DNA from: Halodesulfurarchaeum formicicum
Lineage (GTDB): Archaea > Halobacteriota > Halobacteria > Halobacteriales > Halobacteriaceae
Length of the DNA stretch: 64,000 nt
Direction of reading: 5' to 3'
Assembly: GCF_001886955.1 (NCBI RefSeq)
Contig: NZ_CP016804.1
Span: forward strand, 1,364,001-1,428,000
The notes under the pieces are model-generated. The model worked only from the letters and a program-made list of their open reading frames with translations. It did not search any database and was not told where the DNA came from. Both the position numbers and the translations under genes were made by a program. Numbering within the stretch: the first letter of the stretch is position 1; each line of letters opens with the position of its first letter. Positions 1-6,411 of this stretch are shown here, piece after piece.

Positions 1-2098
1 TCTTTGACTCCACGGTCACCATGTCGCCGGTCTCGATGCCCCGTGCCTCGGCGTCCTCGGGATTGATGTGGAGATAGTTGCCCCGGTAGTCCTCCTCGTT
101 GAGATCGTTGCGTTTCGCGAAGTGGTCCTGTAGGCGCTCCTGGGGCTGGTTGCTCCCGTGTGAGAAGAACACCGAGCGCACGTCGTAGAACTCAAGCGGG
201 TACTCGTCGCTGGTCGAGTCCCCATAGGTTCCCGGCGGAATCCACTCGGGGGCCGTGCTCATGCCGGCTTCCTCCGCAGCCTGGGCGAAGCTTCCGACCT
301 GATCGAGGTCGAAGCGGAAGACGAAGTTGTCGTTGTCCTTCCACTTCTCGTAGTCGTACTCCTCGACCAGTTCGTAGTTCTTCTCGCCACTCGAGAGTTC
401 TTCGAGAGTGAGATCCAGCGTCGAAAGCTGGTCGTCGATGAAGTCCTCGTGAGAGTCCCACTGTTCGAAGATCCGCCAGTCGTCGTTGTCCGTCTTCTCG
501 GCCATCGCCGACGCGATGCCAGTCAGGATGTCGAAGTCCGGCTTCGTGTTCCACTGCGGGTCGACGGCCGCTTTGCCGCCGGTGACCCACTTGTGGTTGG
601 GATAGGCTGACCAGTTGCCGGTCCCGAGCGTGTCCTTCTCAAGAGACGTGGCTTCCGGAAGAACGACGTCCGCGTTTCGGGAGACGCCGTTCCAGTAGGC
701 GTCGATCGAGATGACCAGTGCCATCTCCTCGATAGCCCGGACCCACTCCTCCGCGTTCCCGTCCTTCAACGGATCGTCGTGGTGAACCACGATGCCGTTG
801 ATGTGACCGTTATCGACCATCTCGGGAACGAGGTTATGGGCGATGTCCGTGATGTGACGGACCGGGTAGTCGGAGTATTCCTCGTACTTCGTAATCGCCG
901 GCTCCTTGAACTGAGCCCGGTTCGTGTAGTCCATCTCACAGACTTCGCCGAACGAGGCAGTGCTTGCGTACTCCCAGAGGCGAAGCCCGCCCGGCCGGTC
1001 GATGTTGCCGACGAGGCCGTTGAGCGCCGTGATGTTCTGCGTGGCCTTCCAGCCGTTGCCCATCTGGGCCGTGCCCGTCCAGACCGAGATACCGGCCCGC
1101 GGGGCCGCCTCGGCGAAGCCACGAGCGACCTCGCGGATGTCCTCGGCGGGAATGCCCGTGATCTCCGCCGCGTCCTCCGGCGGCATGTCCGCGGCCGCTT
1201 CCTTGTAGGCGTCGAAGCCGTGGGTGTAATTCTCGACGAACTCCTGGTCGTACAGGTCCTCCTCGATGATGACGTTCGCCATCGCCAGCGCCAGCGCGCC
1301 GTCAGTCCGGGGCTCGATCGGCAGCCACTTGTCGGACTTCTCGGCGGTGATGGTGTGCTGGGGATCGATCGTGACCAGGGTCGCGCCCCGGTTCTCGATG
1401 GCCTCGAGTGTGCCCTTGGCCTCGAACTGTCCGGCAAAGGAGTTGAGCTGGTTGCGGCCCCAGGCGATGATGTAGTCGCTGTTCTGGTAGTCCGGGACGC
1501 GGTTGTTCGATCCCACGCCCATCATGCCGCCAGTGACGAAGGTCGGTCCCGCACAGACGTGGATCCCGCGGCTGATGCGTTCGGGTGTGCCGTAGAGTTC
1601 GCGCCACACCGTCGAGAAAATCGGCGTCTCGGCCCAGCTCGTCGCGTCGAGAAGCGTCTCCTCGCCATACTCATCAGCGAAGCTCACCAGCCGGTCGGCG
1701 GTGAACTCGAAGGCCTCCTCCCAGCTAACCTTCTGGAGCTCGCCGTTTTTCCGGATGTGGGGCTCCTTGATGCGTTTGGGGTCGTGGGTCTTGTCCTGCT
1801 GTCCCAGTCCCTTCGGACAGAGGGTTCCTTCGGTCCCCGGGCCGGCACTACCCCGTGGGTGACCATCGACACCGGTGATGTTCACGACCGACCCGTCGAC
1901 GACGGTCACCTCCTGCCCGCAGTTGTGCGAGCACATCCAGCAGTTCCCGAAGGCTTTGGAGACATCCGCACCGCCCGAGTCGGTTCCATCGTCACTGGAG
2001 AGACAGCCACCGAGTGCGACGGCGCCGGCGGCAGCACTTCCAGCCTTCAAAAGCGTCCGGCGGGTCAGCCCGCTGGAACTCTGGGCCTGGTTACTCAT
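1..2098 (-). CDS. Tat-exported molybdopterin oxidoreductase, catalytic subunit (Psr/Phs/DMSO-reductase family), C-terminus outside window
   Basis: The start ATG at 2098 opens a Tat signal (TRRTLLKAG) followed by a lipobox-like LGGC, so the enzyme should sit outside the membrane. Cys residues in CWMCSHNC and a later CPKG form the N-terminal 4Fe-4S site typical of the DMSO reductase superfamily. A Cys in GIHVCAGPT is a candidate Mo ligand. About 699 residues are visible and the C-terminus lies beyond base 1. The neighbouring rhodanese and TorD-like chaperone suggest polysulfide, thiosulfate or DMSO/TMAO reduction. The substrate cannot be fixed from sequence alone. A GGAGGTG Shine-Dalgarno lies just before the start, and the leader is long and structured. 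Confidence 0.9.
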   Translation of the reverse strand, partial: MSNQAQSSSGLTRRTLLKAGSAAAGAVALGGCLSSDDGTDSGGADVSKAFGNCWMCSHNCGQEVTVVDGSVVNITGVDGHPRGSAGPGTEGTLCPKGLGQQDKTHDPKRIKEPHIRKNGELQKVSWEEAFEFTADRLVSFADEYGEETLLDATSWAETPIFSTVWRELYGTPERISRGIHVCAGPTFVTGGMMGVGSNNRVPDYQNSDYIIAWGRNQLNSFAGQFEAKGTLEAIENRGATLVTIDPQHTITAEKSDKWLPIEPRTDGALALAMANVIIEEDLYDQEFVENYTHGFDAYKEAAADMPPEDAAEITGIPAEDIREVARGFAEAAPRAGISVWTGTAQMGNGWKATQNITALNGLVGNIDRPGGLRLWEYASTASFGEVCEMDYTNRAQFKEPAITKYEEYSDYPVRHITDIAHNLVPEMVDNGHINGIVVHHDDPLKDGNAEEWVRAIEEMALVISIDAYWNGVSRNADVVLPEATSLEKDTLGTGNWSAYPNHKWVTGGKAAVDPQWNTKPDFDILTGIASAMAEKTDNDDWRIFEQWDSHEDFIDDQLSTLDLTLEELSSGEKNYELVEEYDYEKWKDNDNFVFRFDLDQVGSFAQAAEEAGMSTAPEWIPPGTYGDSTSDEYPLEFYDVRSVFFSHGSNQPQERLQDHFAKRNDLNEEDYRGNYLHINPEDAEARGIETGDMVTVESK

Positions 2099-2114
2099 CG
2101 ATCGGCACCTCCAC

Positions 2115-2175
2115 ACCGCCCAGCCGTGGGCGGTTCCGAACTGTCGTCTTGTCCTCGGATCACCGTCGAATCCGA
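2115..2175 (-). promoter_or_regulatory. structured 5' leader of the oxidoreductase gene
   Basis: Two perfect inverted repeats lie between the promoter and the start. Bases 2115-2134 form ACCGCCCA/TGGGCGGT with a 4-nt loop, and 2155-2175 form TCGGAT/ATCCGA with a 9-nt loop. The first ends only a few bases before the Shine-Dalgarno element at 2106-2112. The predicted transcript start near 2241 gives a leader of about 140 nt, unusual among largely leaderless haloarchaeal mRNAs. Folding is deduced by eye; function is unknown. Confidence 0.5.
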
Positions 2176-2244
2176 TGTATATCTGCTCGGTAAGCGCATG
2201 GCTCTCTACATCTAGTAAAGGGGGGCCCCATCGAGATAGCCCAC

Positions 2245-2303
2245 ACTCGGGACCGGTTAAGGTTTTATAACGGCCGTGTGAACTCATCCCACGATATCGA
2301 GGG
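2245..2303 (-). promoter_or_regulatory. promoter and putative operator of the oxidoreductase gene
   Basis: A TATA box (TTATAAAACC on the minus strand, 2261-2270) starts a 26-bp block that matches 24 of 26 bases of the rhodanese promoter at 3676-3701. Upstream at 2288-2303 an imperfect inverted repeat reads CCCTCGATATCGTGGG on the minus strand. It resembles the repeat at 3709-3723, but lies exactly 10 bp further from its TATA box. Regulation by the adjacent Bat/DmsR-type proteins is inference. Confidence 0.6.
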
Positions 2304-2364
2304 AGTGAGACACCGCTCGACGAACTCGAAAAATCGGAGAAAACACTGGGCCGTGTCGGTTCGC

Positions 2365-3639
2365 TTACGAGCCGCAGCCGAAGCCGCCGCTCGTGTCCCC
2401 GACGATGTACTCGATGGCGTCCTTCTTGACCTGGTTCGCCTCAAGTGTCGCCAGTTCGGTCAGCTCCGCGTTGAGATCCGGATCGATGTCGAGCTGACTC
2501 GTGTCCGTGATCTCGCCAACGGTCCGTTCGTTGATGTCGGTCCGCCACGCTTCGTTGGGAGTTGGGTCCTGCTCGCCGTTGTACTGGCTCCAACTGAAGG
2601 TCCAGGAGCCGTCGTACAGCGCGACGTTTTCGTTGCCGACGATCCCGTCCAGAGCGAAGAAGGCGATGGTGCCCTTGAACCCGCTGTGACACATCGTCAC
2701 GATATCGCCGTTCGCCGCGTCGACACCCTCGTACCCGTTGACGTGCTCCTCGATCTCGGAAGCGGACTTCCACGGGTTCGCCGCGGTGAAGCTGTCGCCG
2801 TCGATGTAGGCTCCAGCCTGGTCGATATGGCTGCCGGCGATCTTCGCTTCGCCCTCGCCGTCTCCCTCACCACGCTGGTCGATGATCGACGGAGCCTCCT
2901 CGCCCGCGTTGATAGCATCGACGTCCTGAATCAGCTCGTTCAGGCCCTTGCGCCGGGTGTAGTTCGGCTCCTCGAAGGCCTCGACAGTGTAGTTCGAGTC
3001 GGGGGTTTCGACGTCCTCGAATACCAGGCCGAACTCGTCGTCGTAGGCACTCGAACCGCCCTGAAGGACTTTCACGCGCTCGCGGGGGAAGCCCCAGAAC
3101 CGAAGTACCCAGTAGGCCCGTGCGCTGTACATCGGGTTGTCCCCGGACAGCACGATCGTCGTGTTCGGACCGACACCAGCGTTCTGGATGATCTGGTCGA
3201 CGGTCTCCCCGTGCGGGACGAGCTTCTGTGTCTGGGCGAGCCCCTCGACACGGGTCGTGGCAAGTGTCGCCGATCCCTCGGCGTCGTTGCTGGCCAGTGG
3301 AACGGCGCCCGGAACGTGACCCGAATCGTAGTTACCGGCGTCGACACGGATGACTGAAACACGCGGATCGGCGTACACGTCGTCGCTGTTGACGAGCCCT
3401 GCGTCGACCCATTCTTTGAGCGTCGCCGGCTCGACCAGCGCGTTCTCGATTTCGCTTGGCGGTGTATAATCCGCCTCGGGCTCTTCAGTCGTAGGCTCTT
3501 CCGTGGTCGGTTCCGCCGTGGTCGGTTCCGGCGTGTCTGTCGGCGTGTCCTCACCATCACCGGCACAGCCGGCGATCGCGGCCATTCCTGCGGCACCGGA
3601 GATCTCGAGGAACCGTCGACGGTTGATGTTTCGCTCCAT
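2365..3639 (-). CDS. Tat lipoprotein with two rhodanese domains (sulfurtransferase)
   Basis: The 424-residue protein begins with a twin-arginine signal (NRRRFLEISG) and a lipobox (IAGC), then a Thr/Glu/Pro-rich linker to about residue 60. Two rhodanese-like domains follow. The first has Asp (SGDNPMYSARAYW) where the active cysteine would be, as in the structural N-domain of classical two-domain rhodaneses. The second has a candidate active loop MCHSGFKG. The C-terminus ends in a Gly-rich GFGCGS with an additional Cys. Outside the cell it could deliver or accept sulfane sulfur for the neighbouring oxidoreductase; that pairing is inferred from context. The visible active-site Cys and domain layout make the family assignment firm. 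Confidence 0.88.
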   Translation of the reverse strand: MERNINRRRFLEISGAAGMAAIAGCAGDGEDTPTDTPEPTTAEPTTEEPTTEEPEADYTPPSEIENALVEPATLKEWVDAGLVNSDDVYADPRVSVIRVDAGNYDSGHVPGAVPLASNDAEGSATLATTRVEGLAQTQKLVPHGETVDQIIQNAGVGPNTTIVLSGDNPMYSARAYWVLRFWGFPRERVKVLQGGSSAYDDEFGLVFEDVETPDSNYTVEAFEEPNYTRRKGLNELIQDVDAINAGEEAPSIIDQRGEGDGEGEAKIAGSHIDQAGAYIDGDSFTAANPWKSASEIEEHVNGYEGVDAANGDIVTMCHSGFKGTIAFFALDGIVGNENVALYDGSWTFSWSQYNGEQDPTPNEAWRTDINERTVGEITDTSQLDIDPDLNAELTELATLEANQVKKDAIEYIVGDTSGGFGCGS

Positions 3640-3675
3640 ACACGTGAGTAGAGGAGTGCTTCAAGGATGACCGTG

Positions 3676-3723
3676 ACTCGGGATCGGTTTAGGTTTTATA
3701 AGGGGTGCCCCACATTTCGTGGG
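3676..3723 (-). promoter_or_regulatory. promoter and putative operator of the rhodanese gene
   Basis: The TATA box at 3692-3701 and the sequence down to the expected transcript start copy the oxidoreductase promoter (24 of 26 bases at 3676-3701). A perfect inverted repeat CCCAC-N5-GTGGG lies 7 bp upstream at 3709-3723. The expected leader is about 30 nt and has no clear Shine-Dalgarno. Confidence 0.6.
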
Positions 3724-3742
3724 AATCAGTCACACAGCCCGA

Positions 3743-4378
3743 TCAGCAATCACAGTCGAGTTGTCGGAGGACGTTTGCCTCTGCACGCTGAAGCAGCTGG
3801 GAGAGCGCGGACGTGGAGACGCCCATTCGCTCCGCCAGGTGGTCCAGGGGGACTGACTCCCCGGAATCGTAATAGCCCGCTTCCTTCGCGTAGTGGAGCG
3901 CCCGTCGCTGTTTGTTCGTCAGCGAGGTGAGATCCACAATGTCGATCTCCGAGACCTCACCGTCGTCCGTCGGAACAATGGACTTGACCGAGACGTGATC
4001 GGAGATGGTACGGACCTCGTTGACGATCTCCGCGACCGTGTCCGTATCCGATGCGTAGGTCTCCATGACGAAGGAACCGTCGTCGATTCGTCTGTAGCGT
4101 GGCAGGCAGTCGTGTTTCGCGAAGATCTTGCCCGGACAGTGATCACAGAGGTCGTCAGTAAAAAATACCGTGCGAACCTGATCGTCCTCGTCGTCCTTGA
4201 CCGTGGCGTCGACGTTACAGGTCTCTTCGTCCAGGCGCACGTCCACATCGAGAACCCGACCGGCCAGGTCGTCCAGGCTACACGGGCCGCCCCGTTCGAT
4301 CTCGAGCACAATCCGCAGTTCGCGTTCCTCGCTTCGCGAGGAGCCCGCAGGCACGGCAGCGGACCGATGAACACCCAT
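3743..4378 (-). CDS. Bat/DmsR-type HTH_10 transcription regulator (paralog 1)
   Basis: This 211-residue protein has a C-terminal HTH_10 helix-turn-helix (LTNKQRRALHYAKEAGYY... GVSTSALSQLLQRAE), as in Halobacterium Bat and DmsR. The N-terminal half is a sensor-like region with Cys at GGPCS, ETCNV, LCDHCPGK and KHDCLPRY, and the C-terminus ends in CDC. The DHCPG motif is shared with the paralog encoded next door, which suggests metal or redox sensing. The position between the respiratory genes and their chaperone argues for control of anaerobic respiration, as known for DmsR. The effector is unknown. An inverted repeat TCGAA-N6-TTCGA lies directly upstream of the start. Confidence 0.8.
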   Translation of the reverse strand: MGVHRSAAVPAGSSRSEERELRIVLEIERGGPCSLDDLAGRVLDVDVRLDEETCNVDATVKDDEDDQVRTVFFTDDLCDHCPGKIFAKHDCLPRYRRIDDGSFVMETYASDTDTVAEIVNEVRTISDHVSVKSIVPTDDGEVSEIDIVDLTSLTNKQRRALHYAKEAGYYDSGESVPLDHLAERMGVSTSALSQLLQRAEANVLRQLDCDC

Positions 4379-4380
4379 GA

Positions 4381-4435
4381 TCGAAACTACGTTCGATTGG
4401 GCAAAAACAATGGCGAAATTCCCGCCCCGTGGGAA
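4381..4435 (-). promoter_or_regulatory. upstream region of regulator 1 with two inverted repeats
   Basis: Bases 4381-4396 form TCGAA-N6-TTCGA beside the start codon, where a bound protein would cover the transcript start. Bases 4419-4435 form TTCCC-N7-GGGAA. The latter carries CGTGGGA, also found in the operators of the oxidoreductase and rhodanese genes. I see no strong TATA box here. Autoregulation is inference. Confidence 0.4.
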
Positions 4436-4447
4436 CAGTCAGCCATG

Positions 4448-5089
4448 TCACTCCTCTTCGAAAAGCTGGGTCAACACGTGCCGTTCAGCTCGGGCGAGTC
4501 GCTGGGACAGCGCCGAGGTCGAGATGCCGATTTCCCCGGCCAACACTTCCAGTGACACCTCCTGTGAGAGCCCGTAGTACCCGCCCTTCACGGCCGCTTC
4601 CAGGGCCTCGTGCTGTTTGGCCGTCAACTGGGAGAGATCGATCTCCGCAGAGATCCCCGAAACGTCCTCGTTTCGCATGTCCACGATCCGAACAACCGTG
4701 ACACGCTCGGAGACCGCACGGAGGTCGGCGACCACGTCCGAGAGATCGTGGTTCGTCGGGAGATGAGTCTGGACGACGAACTCGTCGTCGTTGCGTTCCA
4801 AAAAACGCGGCACGAGACCGTAGTCCGCGAAGATCGTCCCTGGGCAGTTCTGACACACCTCGCCGCTGTAGTTGATAACCTCGACACGGCACGGATCGAC
4901 GCCGTCGTCCTCGGAGACAGTGACGTCGGCGTGACACTCCCCGTTCGGGAAGTGCAACTCCACGTCAGAAACCTGCCCCTCGAGTTGGTCCATGAAACAG
5001 GAGCCTTTCGGGACGATCTCGAAGACGACCTTGACGCCCCGCTCGCTCATGTGATTCCGCGTCGATTCGGTGGGTGTCTGCTGGGGCAT
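4448..5089 (-). CDS. Bat/DmsR-type HTH_10 transcription regulator (paralog 2)
   Basis: From ATG 5089 the protein has 213 residues, matching paralog 1 (211). It carries a C-terminal HTH_10 domain (LTAKQHEALEAAVKGGYY... [15 protein letters not shown]) and Cys at KGSCF, GECHA, DPCRV and VCQNCPGT. I chose 5089 because GGAG lies 5 nt before it and a TATA box at 5152-5159 puts transcription near 5129, downstream of the upstream in-frame starts (5146, 5137). ATG 5050 is another alternative. Retained cysteines and tandem placement suggest a duplicated sensor pair with different inputs. Targets are probably the flanking respiratory genes, by analogy with DmsR. Confidence 0.75.
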   Translation of the reverse strand: MPQQTPTESTRNHMSERGVKVVFEIVPKGSCFMDQLEGQVSDVELHFPNGECHADVTVSEDDGVDPCRVEVINYSGEVCQNCPGTIFADYGLVPRFLERNDDEFVVQTHLPTNHDLSDVVADLRAVSERVTVVRIVDMRNEDVSGISAEIDLSQLTAKQHEALEAAVKGGYYGLSQEVSLEVLAGEIGISTSALSQRLARAERHVLTQLFEEE

Positions 5090-5151
5090 ACTAACTCCAA
5101 ACTGGGCACTGCCGCGATGTGCTTCTGTGTTACTCATACTCGCCACAGTGC

Positions 5152-5159
5152 TTTATAAT
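5152..5159 (-). promoter_or_regulatory. TATA box for regulator 2
   Basis: The minus-strand ATTATAAA lies about 65 bp upstream of the preferred start at 5089, predicting a leader of roughly 40 nt that ends in a Shine-Dalgarno-like GGAG. Confidence 0.5.
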
Positions 5160-5223
5160 TGTGGACGGACCACCCACAACGCCGGCACCAAAACTGCCGA
5201 CCCGCACAGGCCAGGATGGCGTC

Positions 5224-5925
5224 TTAGGGGTCGAACACGGCGTCAGCCTGCTCGGGTACGGTCGACCCGTCCACTCGATCGGCCATCTCCTCGACCGCCG
5301 CCTCCGTCGGAGAGGGGATGTCGAGTCGCGTCCGCAGGTCGGCCACTACCTCGCGGAGGGTTTCGATCGTCCAGTCGTAGAACGGCTCGTCAGTCCTGGC
5401 ATCTTCGACGAGTTTGGCAAACGCCGGGAGCCAGTCCATGTGTTCATCGAGGAACGAGCGGTACTCCTCGACGGCACCGGCATCGAGCAGCAAGGCCCCG
5501 TATTCCAAAAGCAGGGCAACGTGATCGGCCGGGTACGCTGGCGGCGGCGACGCACCGAGGGCCTCGTATCGGTTCTCCATATCCGAGGCCGGGGGGCCAC
5601 CGAGCAACCCGCCCGATCGATCGCCGTACCAGGGCTTGTACGGGGACTCGACTGGTGGCGCAAAGGGCTGTTCCATGGCCTCGAAAAGCGAGAGATAGGC
5701 GCGCTGGAGGGTGGCCCGATCCGCCGGGTGAGGTGGGGCCGGATCCGAAACGGAAAGGGACAGCACATCTACATGATCGACCAGCTCAGCCTCCAGCCGT
5801 CCCGCTCGAACCTCCTCGACGAATCCCTCCGTCGGCGCTTTCAGACACTCCGCAAAGAGTGTGTGCAACGACGCCCACCGGTCGGGATGATCCAGCGGGA
5901 CGTCCTCGGTGGACGAGTGCGACAT
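5224..5925 (-). CDS. TorD/DmsD-family molybdoenzyme maturation chaperone
   Basis: This cytoplasmic, all-helical protein of 233 residues carries the family hallmarks: a central Tyr-Leu-rich helix (RAYLSLFEAMEQPFAPPVESPYKPWYGD) and later the conserved PADHVALLLEYGALLLDAGA segment. TorD/DmsD proteins bind the Tat signal of a partner molybdoenzyme and hold it for cofactor insertion before export. The obvious client is the Tat-signal oxidoreductase encoded at 1-2098. The gene heads the minus-strand cluster, separated from the regulators by about 130 bp, so it probably has its own promoter. Confidence 0.85.
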   Translation of the reverse strand: MSHSSTEDVPLDHPDRWASLHTLFAECLKAPTEGFVEEVRAGRLEAELVDHVDVLSLSVSDPAPPHPADRATLQRAYLSLFEAMEQPFAPPVESPYKPWYGDRSGGLLGGPPASDMENRYEALGASPPPAYPADHVALLLEYGALLLDAGAVEEYRSFLDEHMDWLPAFAKLVEDARTDEPFYDWTIETLREVVADLRTRLDIPSPTEAAVEEMADRVDGSTVPEQADAVFDP

Positions 5926-6055
5926 CGATCCATTATCGGGTGTCGCAATTCAACAGTCCACCGATTTTGGGTCAAAGCGAACGCCGATCGAACACCCAGT
6001 CGACAAAAATGGCACGGCGGGAACGGTTAAGTGCATTGGGAACAGTTGACAACCC

Positions 6056-6250
6056 ATGGGTGACACGAAGCGGGGACGCGAGCGGAAGGGACAGAAGAAA
6101 CGCGAGCAGCGGATCCGCCAGGAGATAGACGAAACGCTCGACGCTGCCGACGAACCGCCCGTGTCCGACGCCGAATCCCCGGACGTGACCGAGACCGATC
6201 TGGAGAACGTCTCAATTGTGACCACCGAGGACGAAGAAGAAGCCGCCTGA
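6056..6250 (+). CDS. small charged hypothetical protein
   Basis: The product has 64 residues: a very basic N-terminal third (TKRGRERKGQKKREQRIRQE) then an acidic tail (TEDEEEAA). No domain or membrane segment is visible. GGTTAAGT at about 6026-6033 sits 26 bp before ATG 6056, a good leaderless promoter, and codon use matches neighbouring genes. It stands alone between the respiratory and archaellum clusters. I do not recognise the family. Confidence 0.6.
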   Translation: MGDTKRGRERKGQKKREQRIRQEIDETLDAADEPPVSDAESPDVTETDLENVSIVTTEDEEEAA

Positions 6251-6380
6251 ACCAACCCGATTTTCGGACACGTTTCGTGCGGACGCCACTCCAAAATGTA
6301 CGAGTCACCACTGTGTCGGGCTGAATTCGGGCGATTCCGCCGGTTTATCGTTTATCAAATTCTATAGTTGGAGGCGAAGA

Positions 6381-6388
6381 TTAATAAC
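6381..6388 (+). promoter_or_regulatory. TATA box of the arl operon
   Basis: TTAATAAC is centred 29 bp before ATG 6412, which fits leaderless initiation of arlCE. Further upstream, 6343-6371 is AT-rich and contains TTATCG, one half of the palindrome found at the archaellin promoters. No full palindrome is present. Confidence 0.55.
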
Positions 6389-6411
6389 ACTCTACGCGTG
6401 AACTGGGACCA

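Noticed and set aside
779-2215. Long plus-strand frame opposite the oxidoreductase gene
   Set aside because: It is an antisense shadow in high-GC DNA; the minus frame has a Tat signal, Fe-S and molybdopterin motifs, while the plus frame resembles no protein family.
6343-6371. TTATCG half-site upstream of arlCE considered as a third archaellin-type operator
   Set aside because: Only one palindrome arm is present and its distance from TATA differs; too short to claim.
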